A stretch of 64,000 nucleotides of DNA from Pyrocephalus nanus. Its lineage: Eukaryota > Chordata > Aves > Passeriformes > Tyrannidae. This document shows positions 11,701 through 22,350 of this stretch, piece by piece. Positions within the stretch are counted from its first letter, which is position 1. Every line of letters begins with the position of its first letter. The notes under the pieces are model-generated. The model did not search any database, was not told the DNA's origin, and saw only the letters and a program-made list of their open reading frames with translations. The DNA is taken from NCBI GenBank assembly GCA_038380795.1, contig CM076259.1:72970200-73034199 (forward strand), written 5' to 3'. A program made the translations under genes and the position numbers.

Positions 11701-12587
11701 ACCACTGTAGTGGAGAAGCAGGTGGACTTAGAACCCAACAAGGCAATTATACAAAGGACTGTTAGTCAAGGGTCTGTTGAAGATGAAGGCTGGAAGCAGG
11801 TCATTGCACATACCAAGAGAACTGTTCCTCTTCCTTCTCAAAATTTGAGAGGTAGGACTGGTATCTTCCACAGTAAGTAAAAGGCCCTGCAATTAGAATG
11901 CCAGAAAACTGATGAGGTGGGCAAAGGTCCTTCTGGAGTAGTGGGGACTTCTAAAACCACACCACTTGTACACCCCATCAAGATCTCTTTTGTTAACAGG
12001 AAAAGAAAGGTAGTTGTAATAACAGACGACCTTCTAAGGGGAACACAGGGTCTGATATGCAGACCAGACCCAACTCACAGGGCAGTCTGCTGTCTCCCAG
12101 AGGCTCTGGTAAGCGACACTACTATAAAACTCTCCAGTCAAGTAAGGCACTCTGATTACTATCTACTATTGGTTGTTCAAACTGACAGCAATGAAATAAC
12201 AAAGAGAAGTCTGAGGGCAATTAAAAGAGACTTCAGGGCCCTGGGACAATTGCTAGAGGGATCAGGAGCACAGGTAGTAATCTCCTCAATCTTTCCAGTA
12301 ACAAGGAATAATATTGATAAGAATAGGCAGATCCATCAGGTCAATGCATGGCTCCAAGGTTGGCATAAGCAGAAAAAATTGCAAATTTTGACTGTGGGAT
12401 GATCTACTCAACATCTGGTCCACTGACACCTGATGGGATGCACCTATCTCAGAGGGGGAAAAGAGTTCTAGCACAGGAACTAGCAGGGCTTGTTGACAGA
12501 GCTTTAAACTTTGGGAGGGGGAGAGGGACAAAACCAGGCTCCCCAATAATGGGCAATAGGATGGTCTGCCAAAACTTGAAGAAATGA
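11701..12587 (+). pseudogene. CR1 ORF1 remnant with esterase domain
   Basis: Frame 1 begins EKQVDLEPNK and reads GWKQV at about 11790; after a stop the frame runs open at 11917-12402 and then shifts into 12399-12587. In CR1 families ORF1 encodes an RNA-binding/zinc part and an SGNH (GDSL-like) esterase. Here the nucleophile block reads VVVITDDLLRGTQG (residues 33-45 of the 11917 frame), where I recall GDSLLRG, so Gly and the catalytic Ser are replaced by Thr and Asp. The DxxH block survives as PDGMHLSQRG in the second frame (about 12429-12458). A frameshift/stop near 12402 separates the two catalytic blocks. The product would be inactive even if translated. Confidence 0.88.
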
Positions 12588-12589
12588 AC

Positions 12590-13821
12590 ACTGAGGGGAT
12601 TGCGCAATCTGCTTCACAAGGTGATGGCTACGATGTAACACACCTGAAATGTTTCTGCACCAATGCATGCCGAATGAGGAACAAACGAGAGCTCGCATGT
12701 TTGCCCAACCTCAGAAATTTGGCATTACTGGCATAAGCAACAACTGTGGGATGAGTCTGTAGGGCACTGGAGTGCCCTATTGGACAGTTACAGTCTCTTT
12801 AGGAGGGATAAGCAGGGCAGAAGTGATGGAGGGGTGGTACTGTGTGTAATAGAAGTGTTAGAGTTTAAAATCTCTGTTGACAGAAGGAAAAGTGCCAGCA
12901 AAACCTCAGCTCTGGACATGAGGAGGGCAGACTTCAGGCTGCTCAGGGAACTAGTAAGTAAGGTCCCTTGGGAAAATGTTTTTGAGTTGTTGGGGTCACA
13001 TTTTACACATCATCTCCTAAGTGCACAGGAGCAGGCAATTCCTCAATGTTGGAAGTCAAAAAGGTGAGGCAGAAGGCTGGCTTGGCTGAGCAGGGACCTC
13101 CTCTTGGAAATAATGCAAAAAAAAAAAAAAAAAAAAAAAAGGTGTGTGCCCAGTGGAAGCAAGATCAAGTGATATGGGAAGAATACAGAGATGCTGCTTG
13201 ACGCTATAGGGAGAAAAACTGTGTGGCCAGAACTCAAATGGAGTGAAAGCTGCCAGAAATGTGGGGGACAATAAAAAGAGTTTTTTCAAATATAATAATG
13301 GCAATAGGCAGTATAGAAATATCATTGGCCCATTACAGGATGAGGATGGTCACCTCACCAGCAGGGATAGAGACAACGCAGAGTTGTATCATGCATTCTT
13401 TGCCATTCTTTGCCTGTGTCTTCAGCATGGTTGATGGACCAAGGGGGTCTCGGTGCCCTGACCTGAAGGACCATGGTTGCGAGAATGATCAGCTCTCACT
13501 CAACCCTGAAACTGAGCAGCATCTGTTGTTCCAGCTGGATCCCTACAAACGTATGGGCCCTGATGGGTTCATCCCAGAAGCATCAAATAGCTTCTGGCTG
13601 ATGTCATCACAAAACCCCTTTTGATGATTTTTGAGTGGTTTTGGGAATCCAGAAAGGTTCCAAATGACTGGAAGTTGGCAAACATTGTCCTGATTTTCAA
13701 GAAGGGCAAGAAGAAGGACCCTGAAAACTACAGGCCTGTAAGTCTCATTTCAGGGCCTGCTAAAGTTATAGAGAAGATTATTCTGAGAATGATTGAAAAA
13801 CACCTGAGAGACAACATAGTC
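12590..13821 (+). pseudogene. CR1 ORF2 remnant: endonuclease fragment, linker, early RT
   Basis: An endonuclease start is visible near 12650-12690 (CTNACRMRNKRE). At 12728-12765 the ETWWDES block is destroyed (GISNNCG, catalytic Glu lost, with a small deletion and a stop). LLDSYSLFRRDKQGRSDGGV follows, then a jump near 12860 straight to the linker (KISVDRRKS...ADFRLLRELV), so most of the endonuclease is deleted. The pre-RT block is interrupted by 24 A at 13117-13140. Later parts read LDPYKRMGPDGF, SRKVPNDWKLANIV.IFKKGK and NYRPVSL. It stops at HLRDNIV. Confidence 0.88.
13117..13140 (+). repeat. Poly-A tract (24) inside CR1 ORF2
   Basis: It lies where CR1 ORF2 normally has a lysine-rich run, just before VCAQWKQDQVIWEEYRD. 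It is therefore an in-place expansion of AAA codons, not a retrotransposon tail. Confidence 0.85.
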
Positions 13822-15040
13822 CTTAATGATGTACAATCTGAAATATAAGTTATTAGTCTAGTGATTTCTGTGTACAAATGATGATATATGACTACTGAAA
13901 TCTATCAATGTTAAAATAAAACAAGTAGCAGTAACAGCCTGTCAGGGAATGTCATGCAAACAAAGTGGTAATATAAATTGAAAATTGGTAACAAGGACTA
14001 ATAAGAAGCACTTCATTCTTTTGCCTCCTAATTCTGGAGAGCATGAAAGAATGAACTTGTAAAGAATCTATAAACAGAAATAGATCAAATCAAACAATTT
14101 CAGAAACAAAATGGTTGCAAGCCTAGGGAGAAACAAAACGACAGAAAAGCTTTATCCAGGAGAAGCTGACATGGGTGTACTCGTTTGTTCTGTTAGAAAA
14201 TAAAAACAGGAGAGTTACAAGTTCAGGGACTAGCCCAGTGGTGAGATCAATATCAATTACAGGGGGAGACAGCTTGGCTATGAGGCTCACATCCTGTGCT
14301 AAGACACCAAGGCAGCAAAGAAAGGATCTGTTAAATATAAATCAATAAATGCCTTTTCATTGCTTGCTTTTTACAGCTGAAAATGCTCACAGGCCAAGGA
14401 CCCATTTTTAGTCCAGCCAGGGCTGTCCATTCTAGCAGCTCTGCAGCAGCACTGATTGCCAGCTCCACTCCAGCTCTGTGCTGCCCAACCATGGAGGGAT
14501 TTGACCAGAGCAGGGTCTCATCCACATGTTGACATCCCAGCTTGGCCCCATCCTATTCCCACAGTCCTGCTGTTCTGGGGCTGTGCCTGAACCTGTTTCC
14601 ACTCTAGTGTGAACCTGAGCCCCACCCTTGAGCCTCAGTTTGGCCCTGTCCCCACTTCAGTGGGCAACAAGAGAGATTTAGAAACTCATGTTTTTCTCAT
14701 AGTGTAAACATTAGAAAATAACAAAACAACAGCAAAACAAAACCAAAAACCATCATCAAGAAATATGAAACAAACTTCAAGGATGCAGAAATTAGTAAAA
14801 TATGAGAACTAACTTACACCACCACTCCTCCTTCCCACATAGCTATCACTTTATAATATTACACTGAGGTAACAGTATATAGTGTTTTGAATTGCAACGT
14901 TGAAGACAGCAAAGTAAGCAGAACTTCATCTGAACAAATGATCCATTTCAAATGGAAATTTTCGAAATTTTTTTACTCTAGGGACTTGTAAAGGTTTAAC
15001 TTTAGACTTTGCAATGTATCTTAAAGCAAAATATTTTTTT
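13822..15040. other. No gene seen; GC-rich patch at about 14390-14670
   Basis: The GC-rich patch has irregular CTG/CAG- and CCCCAC-rich words but no clear repeat unit. Its origin is unknown; it may be an old minisatellite or an unrecognised element. The rest is AT-rich. Confidence 0.5.
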
Positions 15041-15743
15041 TGTATCAGTATAAGACCCCAGGCTCCGAGCCACAAGCTCATCGAAGGAGTTTTATTTTAA
15101 AAAATATACAAGGCACCAAAAATATTCACCCCCTGGATATTTAGTAGAGCCTTCAGTTGATTTAATACCTTGAGAGAGTCCAAAGGAGAAGATGCTATAC
15201 ATGTTTTCTCAAGAGGTCAGAAAACACCCTTTTACTGGAAGACTTTAGAAAATAAGGCAACTTGGCAGTTTAAAGCACAACATTCAACCAAAGCAAAGCA
15301 TTCCATAAAGCCTTGACTTAGTTATGTTAACCCATACAATTTAGCAAAACCCAACCCATCTAGCTGTAAGTTACCCAAAATATCAAGATAGGAGAGTAGG
15401 AGAAGAAGTAAAAAAAGAGAGAGAGATTTATGGCTACCACCCAGAGTCCCATGCAACCTTAGCTTCCACCTGTTCAGATAACAGGCTCCAACCACATAGA
15501 GACCACATGTCCTTGATCTTATCTGCTCTGGCCTCCTGTGGGCACCTCCTCTCAAGTGGGACTTCTGACATTCCAGCCAATCCAGGACTGGGTCAGAAGC
15601 CCCAGCTGGTCTGGGGTAGGGCTGTGCTCCCAATGTGCCAGTGAGTGACAGCTGCTCTGGGGCTGGCTAAGGAGGCTCCAAGGGGCTGGGATATGGGACA
15701 GGGCGTTATCTCACCTGTGTGAGCTTTTCCTTTCTCTCACACA
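15041..15743 (-). mobile_element. Candidate solo LTR, family D
   Basis: Read on the minus strand, the left end is AAAATAAAACTCCTTCGATG followed by a GC-rich stretch and ACTGATACA. An AATAAA signal (15096-15091) is followed by about 50 bp of R/U5-like sequence and a terminal CA at 15041. The other end is probably TGTGTGAGAGAAAGG near 15743, beside a CA microsatellite. A TATA-like CATAAAT lies near 15430. No clean target-site duplication was found because the left flank is a T run. The assignment rests on architecture, not on a recognised family. The frame at 15322-15633 is not a gene. Confidence 0.45.
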
Positions 15744-15754
15744 CACACACACAC
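15738..15754 (+). repeat. Short (CA)n microsatellite
   Basis: 17 bp of alternating CA at the right boundary of the candidate family D LTR. Confidence 0.85.
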
Positions 15755-18700
15755 TTGAGCCAATAATTAATACAATAATCCATGTCTCACAGTTAGCAAT
15801 GCTCTAATAACAATAATAAAAAGTTACGGTTATTTTCCTCTTCAGTAGATTAGTAAAACATGCAAGAGGGGGTATTAATACATTGTATTATTGTAGTAAA
15901 TGCATAATTCAAATTAAGTATTCAGTAATTACAGTCTAAATTTATACTACATTATATAAAATATTATGGTTGCAAAATCAAAAGGTAGAAATGCCCAGAT
16001 TCTATCTTCTCAATAGTATTACTTCAGTTCCTTTGTACAAATGCTGTTATGATACAGCCTTTCATTATATTATTTTTACTTTAACATTTTTATCCTATGC
16101 CAGTTATTTAATAAATTAAATATGTATAATCAGATTTCTAGAAAACAACTCTTTTAAATTTTATTGTCAGTAGAATAGTTGTGCATTTCAGAAGATGAAT
16201 AAAAGGAGCAAGAGCAGAACTATGTGTTCTTGATACTGTGGAAGCTGACTTTTATTGTAGAGGACAACTAATCTCCTAGAGAGAAATATGGAGCAATTCA
16301 GTCTTGTGTGTGTGTGCTGGCTGTTTGTATTTGGGTTTTTTTCCTCTTTTACTTATTTCTTTTGCCTAGCGATAATTTAAAGGAAATAATTACTACATAT
16401 CTTAGATCATTAACTTTTCAGCTTTATTAAAAGTATTGTGCTTTTGCATTCAAATCTTTGTGGTATCTTGGGTTAAACAGTAATAATTATTATTTCTGCC
16501 CTTCATTTAAGGTAGCTGAGAAAAAAATAATTTAAAAGAAAGATAAATATGCTGAGAAAATAGCACTATAAACTGTTCACTTCTTATTTATACCACTTCA
16601 TTCCAGGCACTAAACTGAGTAAGTTTTGAATTTTATTAATCAGAGTTCCCTCTATTGTCAGTTGAGAGAGAAGAGGAAGTCCAGTAAGAAATCCTTATAT
16701 TGACCAAATCACCATATACAGGTACTTGGCTGCCACAACTGGATAAACTTGTTAAATGCTTTGATGAAGCACTTGGAAAGAATTTATGTTATTGATGGGT
16801 ATTTTTTTTCAGCTACAGTGCAAAATTGAGCTATTTTAGGTGGAAGGTCCTGAAGAATCTGAGATCATGAGAGAACAATTTTTTCTAAACCATCACTGAA
16901 CCTGGTAGAGAAAAATTTATTTTTATATTTGTCAAATCCTGCTTGTGCCCAGCAAGAATTTTCCAAGTGGAACAGCCTACTACTCTCTAACTTGGACAAA
17001 AACTTCTTACAAGAAAATTATTGAGAATTCTGAGGATTTTGACTGTCAAGAATTTCTCCCTTGGAGTTTTGATGTTATGCTGACTATTTTTGTCACAGTG
17101 AATGCAAACAAATACAGAAGTCATTATTATTTTATTACATATTCCAGTATAAACAGGTAAATAAATTGTTTGAAAAAATAAGATGAATGGAATAAATGTG
17201 GCTTATTAGTATAAAGGAAAGTAAAATAAATGCAAATGGCTTCCATAATCTTATTAATTATGTAACAGTGTGCATGTTCATTTCACAAGAAGTGTTAATA
17301 TAGGTATTATTATAGTGTTCATTTGACAAAGAGCAAAGCAGCTGAGAGATTTGTTTTACTGGACTTAAAAGCCATTAATTGTGCTGGTTAAGGAACACTT
17401 TTTTACTTACATCAATATTTTGCAGTTTGACCCAGACATAGTATTTCTTTCTGTTTTTCTTGAAGATTTTGAGTCTCAAAAAAATTAATAGAAAAAACAA
17501 ATTACAATTTGTCTTCCATGATCTACAAAATGGGTTATCTGTTTAAACAGTAGATATTGCCTTATGCAGTGTAAATGACCTAGTATAATGACCTAGTGTA
17601 ACTGCAAGGTTGCTGTTGCATGCTATGAGAATTAGTAGAAATGTTATTTTGAAAATGTTAATCTCTAGGATATGTAACCTTTTGATTTTTATTTTTTTTT
17701 TTTAAGAGATAAATGGATTCTATTTACACATACTCTGACTTGGAACACTGGTTTGACCCTGTCCTGTTCTGTCCATGGATATTTTTTTGCATTTGCAAGA
17801 TTTTAAGTTGGCTTTAAGGTTTAAACAGGCCTTTAAAAGCATATAAAGAAAACCCTAAACCAAGCAAATAACCCTCCCTCTCTTTTTCTTTTAAATGTTA
17901 AATGTTTTGCTGCCATCTGTCTACAAATTTATTTTGATTACGATTTTACAACTTGATTAGGTTGTTAATTTTTTTTCTCAGCTTTTTCAGTCATGATCTC
18001 AAAGATGAGAAAGATTTCCCCCAGATAAAAACAGACGCACAGACAAAATCAACCAGAGTTAGGACACAGCATTTCTAATATAAAGAAAAATAAATCTAAC
18101 TTCCTTATCTTCCTAGAGCCAATAACAAAATACATTTCTTGAAATTCAACATTTTCACTTTTGGAAGAAGAATGAATTAGTGATTCTGTGCTTCCAGATG
18201 GAGGAATTCCAAGACCAATAGGGAAAAGTCACAGCCAAGAAAAGGAGGAAAGGAGGGGAAGAAGGCTGGCTCCATTTACTGACGATGTGAAAAAAATGCT
18301 GTTTTCCTGGACCTTGCAAAAAAAAAAATCCACCAATGAGCAAACAGAGAATATTCTTTTCCCTTTTGGGAATGAAGCATACTATAGAAAAAATGAAGAC
18401 AGCTGCTCTCAGATATTAAGGAATATCTAGATGGAATATCAAGCTTTACTTGCTATGATAATTTATTTGATTATTTTCCAGCAAAATTAAACTAATTAAG
18501 AACAACATTAAAAACAGAACTCCACAAAGTGGTTTTTATTTGAAAAAAAGTAGCAATTCCTAACTTAACAATGCCTTACTTATTCCTACAAAATAGAAAA
18601 TCAGTTAGTTTAATTGGATAAATTATATTCGTAATTATTATCTTTTAACATTTGATAATATCCTCTTTCATCTTCTGTGAAAACAAGCTGTGAAGTGGCA

Positions 18701-21196
18701 GAATATACTACAGGAAGCTAATGTTCTGGTATTAAGCAAATTACTCCATTTTGAAGTATTTTCATAGTCTGGTAATGTTTTATTTGGTCCCAGGCAGCTA
18801 TAGAACTCTTGCTACAGCAATATTTTTAACTAACAGCAATAATATCTTGAAAGAAGAAGAAGTAGTGCCACAGTGCAGTGGCTTTCCCTCATGTAAGATA
18901 TTCTGTACGTTTATATCTTCATTATACCTGACATAGGACACTCTAGTGTAGCTGTGTATAACTTTGCTTTCCAAAACTTCTTCAAAACTTCTTCAAAAAT
19001 AGAACTCTTGTGGTTTTCCAGGTCTTTGAAAATTTACATTTCATTGTATGCCTCATAATAATTCTTTTCTAGAAAGTTTCGTTTGACGGTACTCAGCCGC
19101 TCAAAGAGTTTTTAAGAATACTTTTCCTTTTCTACCACGATTTTGCGGAGCAGTGTAGACTTGAGATACTGATAGGAGGGACAACATTCCACGTAAGTGC
19201 AGGATCTGAGAGTGAGAGGGTGAGATTAGCTCTTCTCATGACCCACATGCAAGAAGTAGAAAGGGCAAAGTAGATTGATTTGCATACAGTTAAGAGGACT
19301 GAGGACCAAGGAAAAGTAGATTAGCATGGACATGATCTGGGAGGGTTTCAGGACAGTAAAAGCAGAACACTGTGGGGATTCAAAGAAAGATCTTGTGAGA
19401 TTGAGTAAAAACAAACTGAAATTTGCAGAAAGCAAGTGTAAAATTATGTAAATAGAGGGGAAATTAATCTTTTGCACATAAAGAGATAGAATATAAACTG
19501 ATCATTTTCATTCTTAAAAAGTTTGTGATAGTTATGACAGGTAGTTCTAAGGAAATATCATCTCAGTCTTCAGTAGAGTTTTAAAACAGAAAAATTATTA
19601 GGTACTTTTATGAAAGGAAGTATGAAGGCTGCCTTGTGAAGTATGATTAAATAAGCTCTAAGTGAAATTTAGAAAAGAAAAATGAAACTGAAGTCAGAAA
19701 AATAATTAGTGGTTTGTGAGGATGAATAGGACTTGATGAATACCATTCAAACAAGAATTGAGACCACACGGGATCTGCCTTTTTTGCTGTCAGTTAGGTG
19801 TAGCCTTATCTTCAGTGGTATGAGAAAGTTAAGTGTTACAGTCCAGAGAGCTCAGGTGGTAGGTTTCATGTAGGTATCACCAGAGATAATGCAGGTTTCA
19901 GCAATTTGGTGAAATTGACAAAGTCAGCCCCTTTCACAAATAATCACCAGGAGAAAATGGAGGTAGAGATGCATGGAATGAAGGATGCTGCTTTGTGTGG
20001 CAGTGAGTTGTTACTGCTGGCAAAGTTGAAGAAAATGTGTGGGAGTGGTCACACCTCTTACTGCTGCTCATATTGGAATATGGTACAGCAGAGACAGATC
20101 TTTGATATGAACCTCAATGGACAGTCTTTATTATTTTTACGCCATGTTATAATGAAATTAAGAGGTTCTCAAAGTATATATGTTCCCACATAATATCTGC
20201 TAGAAGCAATACTGTAATTGATGACTTTATAAAGTCATTCGACAAGCTTCTAGAATATTCTGAGCTACAAAACCAAAAGGGATTATGTATTTTAGGCTTA
20301 CACAACAGCATCAATTGTTTGTGTAAGTAATTTTTGGAGATATTTAGGAGTTTCCCATAGAAAATGGGAAATAATATACAAAAATTATACCTGTAAAAAA
20401 ATCATAAATGGTTTCAAAATGATTGAGAAAAGAAAATCTCAGCCATTTACAATTAATTGCCTTTGCCTAAAGAGAATAAGGAGCTTTTATATTTTTTCCA
20501 TTTTGAGCCAATGAAGAAAGTTGTTTCTTAAATCCTAAGACTTTGAATTTTTTTCTTTAATCCAATATTGTCTTACACCTGAACAAAAGAAAAAAACCAA
20601 CCAAAACAATCAAACAATACAAAAGCAAAATATCAACCACCAGTCCTGTATAAAAGTCATTTTGCCTTTTATATCTAATGAATATGTCTAATTACTATTC
20701 AGAGGAGCTGTGAAATAGATTTTAAGCCTATAGAATTATTTTATTCATCAATCAAAAAAGTGCTTAAATATCACAAGTATGCATCCCAAGTGAGCTATGG
20801 TTTGCACTTGAAAAAAAATGCTTACAAAATATATTGCAAATTCAAGACCACCCAGATTTTTCTCCTTCTTTTTTCTTTGTGCCAAACTTTAAATGCTTAT
20901 TTAATACCAGTCAGACTATTAATTGACTGATTTTTCAAATGGAGATTATATGACTTTGGAAAAGTGTCAGAAGAGGGTTTTGAAACACTATATTAAAAAA
21001 AAAAAAAAAAAGAAAAAAGAAAGAAGAAAATTTTAGAGAAGAAAAATCTTGTTGAATATCTGCAAGTACTAACCCATTCACCTACATTTTCTCTGTATGA
21101 CAAAGATGCTCATTAAGTAGTCACAAAATCCTGACCATAGAGATTACCACACAAATGAGTTCAAGTGTGTGATCATGAACTCGAGACTGAAAAGAA
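15744..21196. other. Long AT-rich stretch without recognised repeats; one candidate exon
   Basis: Apparently single-copy. It contains the candidate exon at 16953-17156, a 13-bp tandem (AATGACCTAGTGT-like, about 17570-17600), a tandem of AAAACTTCTTC near 18972-18996, and an A/G-rich run at about 20995-21035. No LINE or LTR sequence is visible. Confidence 0.5.
16953..17156 (+). other. Candidate exon (204 bp, open in one frame)
   Basis: A pyrimidine-containing tract ending TTGTGCCCAG precedes it, and CAG|GTAAAT follows at 17156/17157. The 204-bp interval is open in one frame (phase 2 at both ends). Its translation includes YYSLTWTKTSYKKIIE and SEDFDCQEFLPWSFDV. I cannot name a family. There are no repeats inside it. 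An open frame of this length can arise by chance, so this is only a candidate. Confidence 0.2.
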
Positions 21197-21223
21197 GGGG
21201 TTAGGGTTAAGGTTAGGGTTAGG
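21197..21223 (+). repeat. Interstitial telomere-like repeat, about 4 units of TTAGGG
   Basis: GGGTTAGGGTTAAGGTTAGG continues with a further GTTAGG: three exact or near-exact TTAGGG units plus one variant, TTAAGG. It sits about 150 bp left of an old CR1 terminus. It is short enough to be a repair-inserted interstitial telomeric sequence. Confidence 0.8.
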
Positions 21224-21376
21224 ATCTGAAAAACAGAACCAAACTATGATTGCACTCCTACCAGTATCTATTTGTTTTATATTGAGATAATCATGTAAGC
21301 TATAAACCATTTTGCAAAAGCACTGTGGAAGCTGCATGTAAGTAGGGCATGTCAGCAGAGCTTACATGAATGCTGA

Positions 21377-22350
21377 TCACAGAATCATAGGATGACCCCA
21401 GTGGGAAGGGACCTCTCTAGGTCCTTAGGCCAAGCTTCTGCTCTGAGAAAATACTGGGATTGCTCAATGACCTGAACAGTTGATTTTTGAATATCTACAG
21501 TGATGGATACTCCACAGCATCTCTAGGAAACCTACATGAGCATTTGAGTACCCACATGCAGAAAAAATAGTTTCCTTATGCAGTCAAATACTCCCATGTT
21601 CCAGTGGGTCATTTGCCTCTTGTGCTTCTACTGTGCATATCTGAGTCTATCTCCTTTTCTCTATATATCTCACCCAAACACTAAATAGTTGTAAAAAGCA
21701 AAAAAAGAAGGCCTCCCTGAACCCTTGTTCTCTCTAAGCTGAACAAACTCAATTCTTTTATCCTCTCCTCGTATTTCATGTTCTCCAGTACTCTGTCTAA
21801 TGGCCCTTCACTAGACTCAATCTAACATGTCCATATCCTCTCAAATTGAGGAGACCAAAACTGGACACAGCACTCTAGATGCATTCAGTCTACATGCCAG
21901 GAATTATCACCTCCCTTGACCTGCTATCCTCTTTTTTTTTCTAGCTGAGAATGTTGCTGCTTTTCATTTCTATAAAGGCACATTAGTAGCTCATGTCCAA
22001 TTTTATGTCAACCCAGACAAGTGCTTTTCTGCAAAGCTTATTTCTAGCCACTCTAGTTCCAGATAGTACAATTTCTTGGAGGTTATTCTGGTTATTATTC
22101 TGATCTTGTTTTAGGTGTTTACCTTTTTCACTGTAGAACTCTACAGTGTTGCTCAGACCATTTCTACAACCTGTAAGCTCCCTCTGAATAGCAATCCTAT
22201 CCCTTCAGTATATTTCTTTCTGCAGATCAGTAAAAACTGAAAATTGTCTGGACTTCCATTCTGTCCCACCATCTCAGTCTTTAACAAAACCATTAAACAA
22301 CATCAACCCTGGCATTGATCCCTGAGGGATGATACTAGCAGCAAGCAGCC
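21377..22350 (-). mobile_element. CR1 LINE 3' region (old subfamily)
   Basis: The 3' terminus is at the left (CACAGAATCATAGGATGACC on the plus strand). The conserved 3'-UTR words follow rightward (the Greek-key AAACTGGACACAGCACTC word at about 21860, and ATTGATCCCTGAGGGATGAT near 22315, the RT-side border). It includes a long 3' non-coding section and has extensive substitutions, so it is probably an ancient insertion. No intact RT is present. Confidence 0.85.

Larger units (their letters stand above)
11701..13821 (+). mobile_element. CR1 LINE 5' portion (ORF1 plus ORF2 to early RT), inverted relative to 11535-11700
   Basis: The order on the plus strand is ORF1 (from about 11701), endonuclease fragment, linker, pre-RT and early RT, ending near 13821 at HLRDNIV. 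Continuous CR1 homology shows it was one copy. The CR1 residues that should follow (DSQ.GFMKG) lie head-to-head at 11700-11535 on the other strand. This gives the structure of a 5'-inverted (twin-primed) insertion, apart from the missing 3' end. Many stops and frameshifts are present. Confidence 0.88.
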
